This document shows positions 1 to 11,476 of a stretch of 64,000 nucleotides of DNA, one piece after another. Both the position numbers and the translations under genes were made by a program. The stretch's first letter is position 1. Every line of letters starts with the position of its first letter. This DNA is from Nigrospora sphaerica (taxonomy: Eukaryota; Ascomycota; Sordariomycetes; Amphisphaeriales; Apiosporaceae), in NCBI GenBank assembly GCA_018287875.1, contig JAGVVL010000025.1, positions 310,001 to 374,000 on the forward strand. The letters run 5' to 3'. A model generated the notes under the pieces. It saw only the letters and a list, made by a program, of their open reading frames with translations. It made no database searches and was not told where the DNA came from.

Positions 1-1755
1 TGCTGCCGTAGGTATTCCAATGCTTCCAAGCTTCTCGATTCCGCGCATGCTCGTTGCCGGCCAGTCATGCACCCACACCCACACACCCACACGCATCCAC
101 GCGCACCCACAGCATCCACGCGCATACACACGAACACTATACGCATGCGTACATACACGCACATTCGCACACAACGGCCTGCATTCTGCTGGAGGCGAAC
201 TTGTCTGGGGTTCTGGCCGATCTTGGCGGGCCTTGAGCCATCGCTTCTCTAGGGCGTGCAACAATATTCCCCACCTGATCCGAATGGGGATACGCTGCCC
301 TGGACGCGGGATTGCGAACCCTGTCACGTCGCATACTCATGGCTAATGGCCCGCGGGGCCTCTGTCTTTTCCTTCTTTTTCGTACCTATCACATAGGGCC
401 TGAGAAGCCACCCACCCCCAGGTGATCTCCGTAGATCCCCATTTCCCCGCAATATCTGTGGCTGCCTGCGACACCCAGCTCATCCAGCTTCCACGTAAGG
501 GAAATACGCATGGTTCAGACGGCTTCCTAAATGGATTGTTGCTCACCAGACAGGTCCCTTTTTGTGACCCATGTAGATTTACGGCCACGAACGGTTCTTC
601 TTGCCCACGACTCCTTCCATTCGCTGTTCCCCCTCTCGTGTCTGCCAGATATATCCGCGCACGCCCCGGGGGATTGGCTGACCCAGCGACCCGTGGACCC
701 TGGGTATCACCAGTTGAGGCGTGGCTTACTCGCCTTGGCTCTTCCGTCGGGTGCTGGTTCCATTGGCTGCGGCTCCCGCAACACTAAAGAAGTCACGCTC
801 CTCCCCGCCCGCGCCTTGACTCGCCCGGGCTCTCGCTGGCTACACGGCAGCACCTTGGGGCCTTGGGGGGTTTTGGGGCCGTTCAGGGTCTCGTGCTCAC
901 CTTCTCCCCTGCCTCTTGGCATCATATTACCCTCCCGGGGGGCCGTTTCTTCTCGTCCTTTGCTCTTTTCTCTTCATGCACTCTTTCTCGGGCCCAACTG
1001 AACCTTGGCATCCCCTACACATTGCCTGGTCGCCCTACTTCTTGCCGGGCCACCTCCCCGCCCCAATATCACCACCGCATCCGTCTAATATCAGAACACG
1101 CTGCCATTATCCGGACGCCCTGGGCCTTTACACCGCTCTCGTCTGCGTCTCACTCTGGCGCGGTAACCCCGAATCCCTCAGTGTCGTACAGAGATTGGAT
1201 AGGTCGAAGGTCCTGCTTAGAAGGCATGCGGTCATCATGACCCATTCCCCGACCTGAGCAGCCCTCCGATCCTCGTCGGTCGCCCTGGGACAGAGGCAGA
1301 ACGGACTTGACCGTGTGTACTGTACACGGCCGTTAGATCGATTGCTCACCCATTGGAACCTGCCTTCGCGGTCTTGGAGACAGGCTGTTATGGGCTCGTT
1401 TCGAACCCGGCTGGGCCTGGCCGACGACTGGCGCCATGGTCAACCTGTCTCGTGGCAAGGTGAAGGCACCCACGCCGTCGCCGAAATGCAAGGGATTGCG
1501 GAGCCCCGGCCGGGGAAACCAGCACCAATGTCTTCGCCAGATCGCTTCCATGTCACGGCGGTGATGGTGTGTAGATCCACCAGAACAAAACATTCCCCAG
1601 GCGCAGTAGCTTCGAGACCGGTACCATATCCCACGCCGCCGGCACCAGAGACGAACTTGGAGCCACCCTGCCCAGAACATAGGAAGCATAGCCACCTGCT
1701 CCAATGCACAGGAATGAGAAGCCACAATTCTACGCCGGGCCGGTTCGACACAGGC
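1..1755. other. No supported gene; CA-rich low-complexity DNA at the left end
   Basis: Positions 66-180 are a degenerate CA-rich stretch (CACCCACA, CATACACA-type units), which generates several meaningless Thr/His-rich open frames. The remainder has short overlapping open frames on both strands without domain-like composition. The stretch just before 1756 may be promoter or 5' leader of the next gene, since its reading frame stays open upstream to about 1315. Confidence 0.6.
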
Positions 1756-2748
1756 ATGTCCAAACCAGCCCAAGCAGCAAGCTCGAACCGGCCGTCGGAG
1801 CCCGGGCGCCCCCCTGGCCCCTTGGGGGGTCGGTTGCTCAAGTCCGATTTTCGACTCGTCGACGGCCCCAAGCGTGCGCGCCCCCTGCACGACGTGGACG
1901 GGCCCAGCACCAGCCACCTGCCGATCAAGAAGCGGCGGCTCCAGCACCGCCTCGTCACATCGCGGCTCTCGCGGCCATACTCGATGCCAGCGACGCACAT
2001 TCTGAACCGGTACGCGTCCTCGGCGTCGGAGAATTCGGCCGTGCTGGGGCGCGTGCTCCGGGCGGCCAAGTGGTGGGGCCACCAGACGGCGCAGGTGCGC
2101 AAGGCGGCCATTCTGAACCGCGTGCGCCGTGGCGTGCGGCAGGCGGCGGGGGCACGTGGGAATGATCGCATGTGGCGCTTCACCGGCGTCCACGTCCTGG
2201 GCCACGGGCTGCAGCTCGTCACCGGCGAATCGACCGGTGCCATGTTCCCTGGGCGTGGCGGTGGTGAAGAACCGGTACCTAGGGCCTGGCGGCCGCACAC
2301 CACGGGGGCACCAGGGGCGTTTGGGCCGGGGGCGAGGCCCGGCAATGGAAGCTTGGTTACGAAAGAACCATCGCTCGTCCCTCCCGGTAAACATGCAGAT
2401 TCTAATCTCCGGGCCTTGCCGGCCTCGCTCTCCGCAGAACCTGCAGCGGTGCGAGCCGAGGCGGCCCCCTCACCGCCACGGACTTTAATCATGACACCCC
2501 TCGGTGGCGACGGGAACCTGGACGAGATCGCTGCCTTTCCGGCTGCCGAACTAGAGGGACGTTACGCCGATCTCAGCGACGACGATATGGACGACGTCTA
2601 CGCCAACTTTGAAGAGCTACTTGGCAGCAACGGAGACGGAGCGCCATCAACCGCCAGCGAAGGGGCCGTCGGCGGCGAGAAAGGGGACGCCGATGTCTTC
2701 TACGAGGAGTACTTGGACGGCCTGGACGGAATCACGTGGGTATCGTGA
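1756..2748 (+). CDS. Conserved fungal hypothetical protein, probably nuclear
   Basis: A frame open from about 1315 to the stop at 2748. I choose ATG 1756, giving 330 aa starting MSKPAQAASS, because the sequence before it lacks protein character. Near residues 60-85 there is a basic block (IKKRRLQHRLVTSRLSRP) followed by YSMPATHILNR, then an Arg/Ala-rich helix-like stretch (KAAILNRVRRGVRQ). The last ~85 residues are acidic (DLSDDDMDDVYANFEELLG) and end in YLDGLDGITWVS. This order, basic motif first and acidic tail last, fits a family of unnamed Sordariomycete proteins as I remember it; I assign no function. The low-complexity middle (about 2156-2450) could hide one intron, since GT and AG sites are available there. 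The basic block could be a nuclear localisation signal. Strand choice rests on the two motif-like ends; long open frames also exist on the other strand. Confidence 0.6.
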   Translation: MSKPAQAASSNRPSEPGRPPGPLGGRLLKSDFRLVDGPKRARPLHDVDGPSTSHLPIKKRRLQHRLVTSRLSRPYSMPATHILNRYASSASENSAVLGRVLRAAKWWGHQTAQVRKAAILNRVRRGVRQAAGARGNDRMWRFTGVHVLGHGLQLVTGESTGAMFPGRGGGEEPVPRAWRPHTTGAPGAFGPGARPGNGSLVTKEPSLVPPGKHADSNLRALPASLSAEPAAVRAEAAPSPPRTLIMTPLGGDGNLDEIAAFPAAELEGRYADLSDDDMDDVYANFEELLGSNGDGAPSTASEGAVGGEKGDADVFYEEYLDGLDGITWVS

Positions 2749-3966
2749 CGCCCGTCATAATACAAACGGCGGCGTGGAGTCCACGGACATGAGGGCGCAC
2801 ACTGGCGTGTAGGAAGCGGGCGCTGGGAAAGACCATGGCCGTCCGCACTCGTACGTGGCGGCGGGGAAACAGGCAGCCTGCGAATGAAAGATTGGTGCCA
2901 GCCATGAAGTTTGACAGTACGTAGACGTGCTGCCGTGATCAAGCTGTCGGATGTGGTCTTTGTTTCCTCAGCCGACGCCGCTCATGATGTCGTGTCAGGA
3001 TAGCTTCCCCCCATCCTCCACACTTGATGCAAGAGCGTCGCCCGAGGTGCGCAGAGACGTCGTACTGCTCCCCAAACCAAGCCCCAATGTGCGCCACCAA
3101 TCGAGTCCTCGTGCAGTAGAATTTTACTTGATTCCGAGCCGATGTGTACGGTAGGGGTCCCCGCCGAATCAGGGGTAGGGATGGCGGCATTGGCCGTGGT
3201 ACAGCCTGGCCGCTAGCACATGGCTTTTGCTTACTGGGGCTGCCGCCGGCAAGAGGGCACCATTCCGAGACGGGAATTGCCGGCGTCCAGGCTCTCAGAC
3301 GAGTTGGTTTCCTTGGTTCGGTAGCGGGCGGCCCCGGTCTCATCTCCGGCCGCTTGTGCCTAACACGTAGCTATGCGGTTTTCTGCAGGATGGGGGGAAG
3401 GGGGGTGGGGGAGGATGGTTGTTGACGTCTCAACAACTCTAGACTAAGTTGGTCGTAAGGTGACAGGGCGGGGGCTTCGAAGAGGAATAAATGGAGACAG
3501 AGATATTGCTAAACGCGACGAGGGAAAAGATTTCAAGAAAATTAAAGCATTCCGGCAGTAAAACAGTACGGCAATATGGACAAGTCCCTAGGGTTGCCAT
3601 TATCGTGATCAATAACACAAGTTCACAGGGCTACTTGGCTCAGCTGCTATGGGATGTCTGTGGAGCCCCTGTTAGGGCTGTTCAGAGCCCATAAGGTAAA
3701 TATGTACCTAGGTATGGTACATACATAAGTACCACCTAGTAAAGTACTTGAGGCGAGGTACAAAGGTACGTGTAGCAGCATGTCGAACTCGATTGGCTGC
3801 CGCGAGCAACCAGCTGACATAATTATACTGACTCCTACCCACTTAAAGCGGACGGTGACGACAGCGGGGTTCATCTTGCCGGTAACTTTCCGTCGAGCAG
3901 GTCTCCAGGATCAGCATCGCAAACTCGAAAATTCCAGGACCCAAACCCCCCACAACCATCACCACG
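2749..3966. other. Intergenic spacer with clustered GTAC motifs
   Basis: No gene seen. Positions 3694-3775 are rich in GTAC and CCTAGGTA-like palindromic words (for example TACCTAGGTATGGTAC), about 200-270 bp upstream of the Dom34 start. It probably includes the Dom34 promoter; no clear TATA box was found. Confidence 0.6.
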
Positions 3967-5175
3967 ATGCTGCTAGTCAAGTCCAAATCGTCGCAGCGCC
4001 TCAATGAGGTCGGCGAGGGCAGTGTCACTCTGATGCCCGTTGAACCCGAGGACATGTGGCACGCCAACAACCTCATCTCGGCCGAGGACATCGTCCGCGC
4101 CCACGCCGTGCGCAAGGTCGTCACCGAGAGCGCCACCGGCAGCACCGACTCGAAGCGCGTGCACACGGAGCTGACGATCCGCGTCACCGAAACCTTCTTC
4201 GACCTGGCCGCCTCGCAGTTGCACGTCACCGGCACCGTCATGGTCGAGAACAACTTTGTCAGTCTCGGCCAGTACCACACCCTCGACCTCGAGCTGAACC
4301 GGCCCTTCACCATCTGGAAGCAGAACGGCTGGGACTCGGTCGCGCGCGAGACGCTCGAACAGGCCCTGAAGCAGGACAAAGAAGGCGCTGTCGCCGCCGT
4401 CGTTATGCACGAGGGCCTGGCCAACATCTGCCTCATCACCGAAAACCGCACCATCCTGAAGCAGCGCGTCGAGAGCACCATCCCGAGGAAGCGCGCGGCC
4501 GGCTCCGACCAGGCCTCGGGCATGCGCCGCTTCTTTGAAAAGGTGCTGTCCACGCTCCTGCGCGACATCGACTTCAGCAAGCCGCGGCCGCTGCTGCTGG
4601 CCAGCCCGGGCTTTGTGGCGACCGACTTTAAGAAATACATTGCCGACGAGGCGACGCGCAAGGGCGATAAGGCGCAGATGGTTTTGGGCCGCGCGGCGAC
4701 GGTGGTGCACTCGAGCTCTGGTCACCTGCACAGCCTCAACGAGATCCTCAAGAGCCCCGAGGTGCTAGCTACGATGAAGGACATGAAGTTCTCCAAGGAG
4801 ACGCGCGCCATGGACGAGCTGTTCGACCGGCTGCGCAAGGACGACGGGCGTGCGTGGTACGGCGTGTCGACAGTGGCCAAGGCGGTGCACGAGGGCGCCG
4901 TCGGCCGCGGCGGCGGCATGCTGTTCATCAACAACTCGCTCTTCCGCAGCACGGACCTGGCCACGCGCAGGAAGTACGTCGCTCTGGTCGACAAGGTGCG
5001 CGAGGACGGCGGCGACGCGCGCATCCTGTCGAGTGACCACGAGAGCGGCCAGCGCCTCGACGTCTTGGGCGGCATCGCCGCCATCCTGACGTACCCGATC
5101 CACGACCTGGACGAGGAGGAGGACGACGACGGGGCGGCGGCAGCCGTCGAAGAAGAACCGGACATGATTATATGA
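3967..5175 (+). CDS. dom34: Dom34/Pelota ribosome-rescue factor
   Basis: Intronless, 402 aa, the normal length for the family. Dom34 (Pelota in animals) is an eRF1-like protein that, with the GTPase Hbs1, enters the empty A site of stalled ribosomes and promotes subunit splitting in no-go and non-stop mRNA decay; it is cytoplasmic. The N-terminal Sm-fold domain shows VGEGSVTLMPVEPEDMWHANN, the family signature. The central domain contains LLLASPGFVATDFKKYI in the place where eRF1 would have its peptide-release domain; no GGQ motif is present, as expected for Dom34. The C-terminal domain ends GGIAAILTYPI followed by an acidic tail (DEEEDDDG). The first residues MLLVKSKSSQRL match the usual N-terminus, so ATG 3967 is secure. 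The gene stands alone between unrelated genes. Confidence 0.95.
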   Translation: MLLVKSKSSQRLNEVGEGSVTLMPVEPEDMWHANNLISAEDIVRAHAVRKVVTESATGSTDSKRVHTELTIRVTETFFDLAASQLHVTGTVMVENNFVSLGQYHTLDLELNRPFTIWKQNGWDSVARETLEQALKQDKEGAVAAVVMHEGLANICLITENRTILKQRVESTIPRKRAAGSDQASGMRRFFEKVLSTLLRDIDFSKPRPLLLASPGFVATDFKKYIADEATRKGDKAQMVLGRAATVVHSSSGHLHSLNEILKSPEVLATMKDMKFSKETRAMDELFDRLRKDDGRAWYGVSTVAKAVHEGAVGRGGGMLFINNSLFRSTDLATRRKYVALVDKVREDGGDARILSSDHESGQRLDVLGGIAAILTYPIHDLDEEEDDDGAAAAVEEEPDMII

Positions 5176-7208
5176 AACAAAACGCCCTACCAGCTACATA
5201 GCCCCCCTCTTTTCCTACTTTCTTCTAGATACCACCATCATGATACCACGCGTGCGCCATATATAAGTACATACGACCCATCCAAAGTCCCTAAAAGGCT
5301 TCCCGCCATGCAGGATGCGCCCGCTGCTGGGGGCCAGGGTCCAGAGGCGAAGAGAAACGTGGTGAAGTCAATCAGCGAGTAGGTACCTGCTTAAGCAATG
5401 CGGACCGTGAACCTGCCGCGTGACGTCGGCTATCGTGGTTAGGCTGGGAGTATCCGTCGACGAAAGGGACGATGATGGTCGGCGTTTTGCTGCATAGCCT
5501 TCTTCTACCTTACCTAAGAACATCCTACATGAAGTACATACGGAAAAGTACGTACTTGGCGTCGCACATGGGAGGGGAGGCCACGGGAGGACATGGAGTC
5601 CCCTAGATGTGACCATTACAGTCTTCATCAAGTGTTTGTTGTACAAGTATGTCGGTAGGTTATGAGTGATTCATTAGCTCGCGCACGACGTCATCATAGA
5701 CTTTCTCGAGTGTTGCGGCACATCCCCCTTCCCCGGTTTGGACCTTGTCGACCCGGATCAGCGCTGGCGATGATGGCAGATGTAATGCACATTCTACCCA
5801 TTGTGAACTCGGCACTCTGTAGGCCGCGCACCACGGGGGGCCTTTTGTCTGGGGATAGATGGATTGGGCAATCAAGGGCCGGGAATAGCGGCCCTTTGTT
5901 CGTGGAATACGCACCATTATGGAACCACTGCGCCATGCTGAGCAAAACCACGCGACTGGTCCTCCCAATGCGAAAGACGAATCGTTCGCACAGGGACCAC
6001 GGTCATCATGATGAGGCCGAGAGAACAGAGCCTCTTCTCATTTGATGGCGAGGTGCTATATCCACAGTAAGCGCCTCCACTCCCTGCGCCGTGAAACCGA
6101 CAGACGACTACGCATCCGCCACCCAAATTCCATGCCGCCCGCCGTTCCCAGGCACGCACACGGACGGTAAAGAGGACGAAGATAGCGACCAAAAGAGGCC
6201 ATCCTCTACTTTTGTAAAATCCCTAACAGGTAGGTGACAGACGTTTCTTTACCCGCCACCAGCGGACGTGGTGGTTCCTGCCCCATCTGGCTCGGGGGTT
6301 GCACCTCCACCCGTTCCTTAGGAAAACATGGAAGCGACCGTCATGGGCTTCCCTCCACCCCTGCAGGACGCCGTCGCTCCATCGGACCATAAAAAACAGG
6401 ATGAAGTTGCCCATCCTGGATTTTTTTCCCCAGACCGGCTGAGCTGGCAGGGCTTGAGGAGCCGAACAGCTGGAGGGCAAAAGGTTGTTGGCGTCGCCGC
6501 AGGTTTAGGGGGGAAACCGGGCGCTGGGTTTCTCGATCCGAGGCAACCGAGGCGAACCCGAGCTGCCGAGCATCCAACCCACACTTTTATGCACACGATA
6601 ATCCAATCGCACCAGCAAAGGCGATGACCAGCAGCCCCAACCAGCGGCGTTTCCGCTTCCCCACAGCGCCCGCCAGCCCTCTCAATCTTACTGTTACGAG
6701 TGCCTGTTTCCAGGATCATCCCATGCCGTGCCTGAGATGCCGATCTCCACCGGCATCTAGATTCCAGGCACCCCCGGTTTCCCAGCATCCCCCTCGAGCC
6801 CCAGGAACGTAGTGCCGATGCGGCCAACAGGCTGTTTGCGCTACATTCCGCCACCTTGATCCTCGCTCCCTTTCTCCCCTTCTCCCTTCCCGTGCCGCCG
6901 CCCGCCGCTGCCGCCGCCGCCGTTGTCGCGCCCGTTTTCGTGGCCCGCGAACAAAGAGCGCTCGCGCATGTACATGTACACCGAATGCTCACACGCATCA
7001 TACGCGTACTTCGTATAGACACACATACGCGGGCACCCACCCACTCCATCGGCCCCCCGCGGGCACCTGACGCGGCTCTCCCAAAAGGCCGCCGGTGGCG
7101 TGGCCTCATCCTCGGCCCCTTGCTTCCTTCATCCCCCTCTCGCTCTCCTTGTCCAACACACCGACCGACGGCCCGTAAACCGCCAGCTCCCATGCCGCAG
7201 CATGGAAA
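5176..7208. other. Intergenic, 2 kb, no gene seen
   Basis: Contains the Dom34 3' region and the upstream region of the WD40 gene. Positions 6860-6940 are a C/T-rich then CCG-rich tract, typical of fungal 5' leaders. No domain-like open frame on either strand. Confidence 0.6.
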
Positions 7209-8061
7209 ATGTCGGCGACTACGGCATCCCTGAAAGCACCCAATGGCGGCCATCGCAAGGACGACGCCCTCGCCGAGTCAGTCGCCAGCCGCCGCTCCGA
7301 CGCCGCCAGCGCTGCTCCCGCTGACGAGACGACGCCGTCTGCGCGACCGCCGCGCGCTTCGTCGGATGGACTAGGTACGTACTACACATAGTAAGCGTCA
7401 CGGGGTCTGGCGCCAAGTGGTGGGCGGCTTGTGAAGAGCTGCCGCTGTCCCGCCCCCGTTTCTGCACAGCCTCCTCGGCCGTCTCGGCGGCTGAAGCCAT
7501 CGCCTGTGAGCCCCCATCGCCGGGGCTGTGATGCGCCGCCCGCCCAGCCAACCGGGGCGACGGCGGCAGGGCGCAGACCCGCCCCGGTGTCTTCATCCCC
7601 CGTTCGACCGGCTCGCGCCCCAGCCGCCACGGCCAGAGTATTAGCTGCAAGCCCAGCTACCAATCTTCAATGGCCGTGCTAATTCGCGTATGCAGCATCC
7701 CAGTCAGGCAGCAGCATTCTGCCCTCGACCTCCCGCAAAGGCCCCGCGGTGCCTGCCGTCCTCTCGCGCAGGGATACTAATGGGAAAGATGGCAAAGACA
7801 ATGTTTCCAGGAAGGGATCCGTCTCGAATCCCCCTCCGCCCCCGGCCATTGATCCTTTGTCTCAGGTGCGTGCCACCTTCCCCGACGGCCGCTCCGTCGG
7901 CCTTTGGGACATCGTGGGCTAACAGGCGAACAGCACATTTTCGTGAGGACCAACACCAACACGGAACGTATCATTCCCTCCCGCCTACGCAGTACCGGAA
8001 AGCCCGAGGTTGCGGCTAATGAAGGCCTCTCCCGGCCGAGCTCTGACTTGTCCCACAAGCA

Positions 8062-8096
<35 letters not shown>

Positions 8097-11008
8097 CCCA
8101 GCTTGATTACCAACGTGACAAGAGGAAGAGCATCTCCTTTCTGAGCCGGCTGAGCATGATTGGCGGCCGGAAGAAGCCGGACGATGGCCTCCCCGACGAC
8201 GAATCCGAGCCGAGCGAGCTCCGGACCGAGGGCGCCCACGCCACCGTCTTCTCCTCGGCCGTCGAGGCTGCCGGCTTCATCCCACACCACAAGGAGCCGC
8301 CCCGCTACATTCGCGTGCGGAGTCACCGCAAGAAGGTCAAGGAGTTCAATCGCATGTTCCTCGCGCAGGAGCTGGCCGGCACCCAGCCCCCCGACGCCAC
8401 GCGGAGCGTGCCAGGGAGCCACACGCCCATCAACGGGGCGCCCGTCAAGGCGGTGCAGGGCTTCGGGCACAGGGAGATCAACACGGGCGGGCCCGTGTGG
8501 GCCGTCGAGTTCAGCCGCGATGGCCGCTTCATGGCGACGGCCGGGCGCGACTCGGTTGTGCGCGTCTGGGCCGTCATCGCCACGCCCCAGGACCGCAAGG
8601 CTTATGATGAGGAGCAGGCGACGGACGGCGCGCAGGGCGAGCGACTCAGCGCGCCCGTCTTCCACCCCAAGCCGGTGCGCGAGTTCGTCGGCCACGCCGG
8701 CGAGGTGCTCGACCTGAGCTGGAGCAAGAACAACTTTCTGCTCTCGTCGTCCATGGACAAGACGGTGCGGCTGTGGCACACGAGCCGCCAGGAGTGCTTG
8801 TGCACCTTCCGGCACAAGGACTTTGTCACCTCGATCGCCTTCCACCCGCGCGACGACCGCTTCTTCCTCGCCGGCTCGCTCGACTCGACGCTGCGGCTGT
8901 GGAGCATCCCCGACAAGGCCGTCGCCTACTCGGCCCAGATGACGGACCTCATCACGGCCGTGGCCTTTGCGCCCGACGGCAAGACGTCCATCGCCGGCTG
9001 CCTCAACGGGTTGTGTAGCTTCTACGAGACCGAGGGGCTCAAGTTCCAGACGCAGATGCACGTGCGGTCGTCGCGCGGCAAAAACGCCAAGGGCAGCAAA
9101 ATTACGGGTATTCAGACGATGGGCTTCCCCGCCGGGGACCCCGACGCCGCCGAGGTTAAGGTGCTTGTCACATCCAACGACTCACGCATCCGCATCTATG
9201 GGCTGCGCGACAAGCAGCTGGAGCTTAAGTTTAAGGGCCATGAGAACATGTGCAACCAGATCCGCGCGAGCTTCAGCGACGACGGCAATTACGTTGTGTG
9301 CGGCAGTGAGGACCGCCGCGCCTTCATCTGGTCCACCAGCGGCGAGCTATCGGACAAGCAGGAGAAGCGGCCGTACGAGTACTTTGAAGCGCACTCGGCC
9401 GTCGTGACGCAGGCCGTCCTGGCGCCGACGGCCACGCGCCAGCTGCTGCAGGCCTCGCACGACCCCATCTTCACGCTGTGCAACCCGCCGCCCATCACGC
9501 TGCTCAGCATGGAGGAGTCGACGAACGAGGGCGCGCGGCCCGATGGCCCGTCCGAGGCGGCGACGTCGCCGTTGCCGTCGCCCTTGGCGTCACCCCGCAG
9601 CAGCAGCATCAAGCGGCCCGAGGAGACACCCGCTTTTCTCGCGCGGGCCCAGCATAGTGACGGCAATATCATCGTCACGACGGACCACGACGGCATTATC
9701 AAGGTGTTCCGCCAGGACTGCGCCTTCAACAAGCGGCGCCAGGAGAGCTGGGAGACGGGCTCGTCCTTTTCGCGCAACCGCAACCGTAACAGCATGCCCG
9801 CGCGCACCGGCAGCATCATGACGCGCACCAGCGCCAGCAGCATGCGCGATCCGCACTCGCGCCGCGGCTCCATGAGCCACCACAACGGCCACGCACCCGG
9901 GCGGCCTGGCCTGGCCATGAGCTCGGACCGCATCATCTCGTGGCGGCAGGGCGTCGAGGGCGACGGCCAGACGGGCGACGGCAGCAGCAGCCGGCCCAGC
10001 TCGCTGATCCTGACGACGCCGGCGCGTAGCGAGCGCTCCCTCAGCCCGGTCAAGGCGCGTCCCCCCAGCCTGGCGGCGGCGAGCGCGGCGAACCTGGCCT
10101 CGGACGCGCGGCGCAAGCCGTACGCCCACCAGCACGCAGCCTCGTGCACGTCGATGCCGGCGACGATGAGCCCACCGGGTAGCGTGACAGCGGCGGCCCA
10201 CGCGCAGCCCTCGCACCCGGCCAGCCCGCCCGCCAGCGTGGCGGCGGTGCCGACGAGCCCGACGGGCAGCGTGCGCACGCCGGAGCGGCCAATGCCGCCG
10301 ACGCCGAGCTTCTCGTTCCGCAGCATCGACGACGGCGAAGACGAAAACGACGGCGACGACGACCCGCTGCGCCTCGACGCCGTAGGTGCCAGCTACAGCT
10401 TCTGGAACCTCAACCGCTGGCGCCACCTGGGCGGCGCCATCCGTGGCGGCGCGAGCAGCGGCCCGAGCTCGGGTTCGCTCGAGCGGAACCCCAAGGCTGG
10501 GCTCGCCGGCAGCGCCGGCGAGGGCAGCCGCGTCCGCTCCGTCAGCGAGGCGCCCGCGCCCAAGTCGAGCCCCGACAGCGCCGGTGCGGGCGTCGGCGGC
10601 AGCGGCGGAGGCGGCGCGCTGCTTCTTGGGCCGGCGCTGCTCCCATCCGCCTCGGAATCAGAGGAGACGGACTCTAGCGGCGGCGGCGTGGGGCCGTCGG
10701 GCCTGAGCGCTGCGGAGCGCGCCCACCGACGCCGGAGCGCGCCGGCCCGCAGCGGCGGTGTCCGGCGCCCGGGCGTCCCGCCCATGGACGGCAGCCGGCT
10801 CGCGCCGCCCGACGTCCTGTGCACCGTGGTGCGGTCGCCGAGCCCCACGTGGAGCCTGACGAGCGGCGGCGACGGCGCCGGCGACGACGACGACGACGAT
10901 GAAGAGATGCGCTGCACCAAGTGCGGCGGCCGCGAGTTCAAGGCCAAAAAGGTCGGCGGCCGCCAGCGCTTCCTGTGCGCTGGCTGCGGTCGCATGGTGG
11001 ACGCCTAA
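7209..11008 (+). CDS. WD40-repeat protein of the Dgr2/YMR102C (WDR44-like) type with C-terminal zinc ribbon
   Basis: My three-exon model is 7209-7374, 7696-7865, 7934-11008, giving 1136 aa. The introns (GTACGT...GCAG with CTAAT branch; GTGCGT...AACAG with GCTAAC branch) join in phase, producing the continuous passage AIDPLSQ-HIFVRTNTNTER. The large open frame alone has no plausible ATG start, so the two upstream exons are needed. Order: low-complexity Ser/Ala/Pro N-terminus; a run of about a dozen Gln from CAG codons (nt 8060-8092); basic linker (HRKKVKEFNRMF); WD40 repeats at about residues 295-580 with DSVVRVWAV, DKTVRLWHT, DSTLRLWSI and RRAFIWST strand ends; a further blade near 690-715 (DGIIKVFRQD); a long Ser-rich region; and a CxxC...CxxC ribbon (CTKCGGREF, FLCAGCGRMV) at the extreme C-terminus. 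The repeats probably form a beta-propeller scaffold; yeast relatives are poorly characterised. Assignment to the Dgr2/WDR44 group is by architecture. Confidence 0.88.
8060..8092 (+). repeat. CAG/CAA trinucleotide repeat (polyGln)
   Basis: About 11-12 consecutive Gln codons, nearly all CAG, directly after DLSHK in exon 3 of the WD40 gene. It is likely to vary in length between strains. Confidence 0.9.
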
Positions 11009-11476
11009 AACCCTTCCCCACTCATCTCCGAGGAAAAGAAAAAGGGGGGAGGCGAGGCCGGGATGCGACGCATACCTCCGGCCCTCCCTCCCTCCCGTCT
11101 TTCTCTTGGGCGTGCGAAGGCGTACGTGAGGGAGCAAATGAGGGAGTGAGTTGGTGGGTGAGTGGCTCTGTTCGGATAGATGGATTCATGGCGGCAAGAG
11201 CCAGCCTTGTAGTCCTGAGAACAGACGTGCCGAGCAGAAGGAGGCGGGCGTGGCGTTCAGGTGGCTCCTCTTACATGGACCATACAGAGGACAAGGACAA
11301 GCCGTGCCCTTCGTATACGATTCTGAGACGACGAGATATAGGAGTTTGAATATACCCCATGATACCCCCGCTCTTCTACCAATATTCTGTCTCCTTGATA
11401 CTACTTTGCCTGGGCCACTACCCACCGCCCTTCCCGCAATTGTGCTTGTGCCAGCAAAGGCCAATGTGCCATTCAT
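11009..11476. other. Convergent 3' spacer
   Basis: Lies between the tail-to-tail WD40 and amidoligase genes. Only UTR-like sequence is seen; T-rich at 11520-11560 inside the end of the neighbouring gene. Confidence 0.5.

Noticed and set aside
1333..2492. Two ~350-aa minus-strand frames opposite the 1756-2748 gene
   Set aside because: Arg/Pro-rich with no motif-like segments; the plus frame has basic and acidic blocks in a sensible order.
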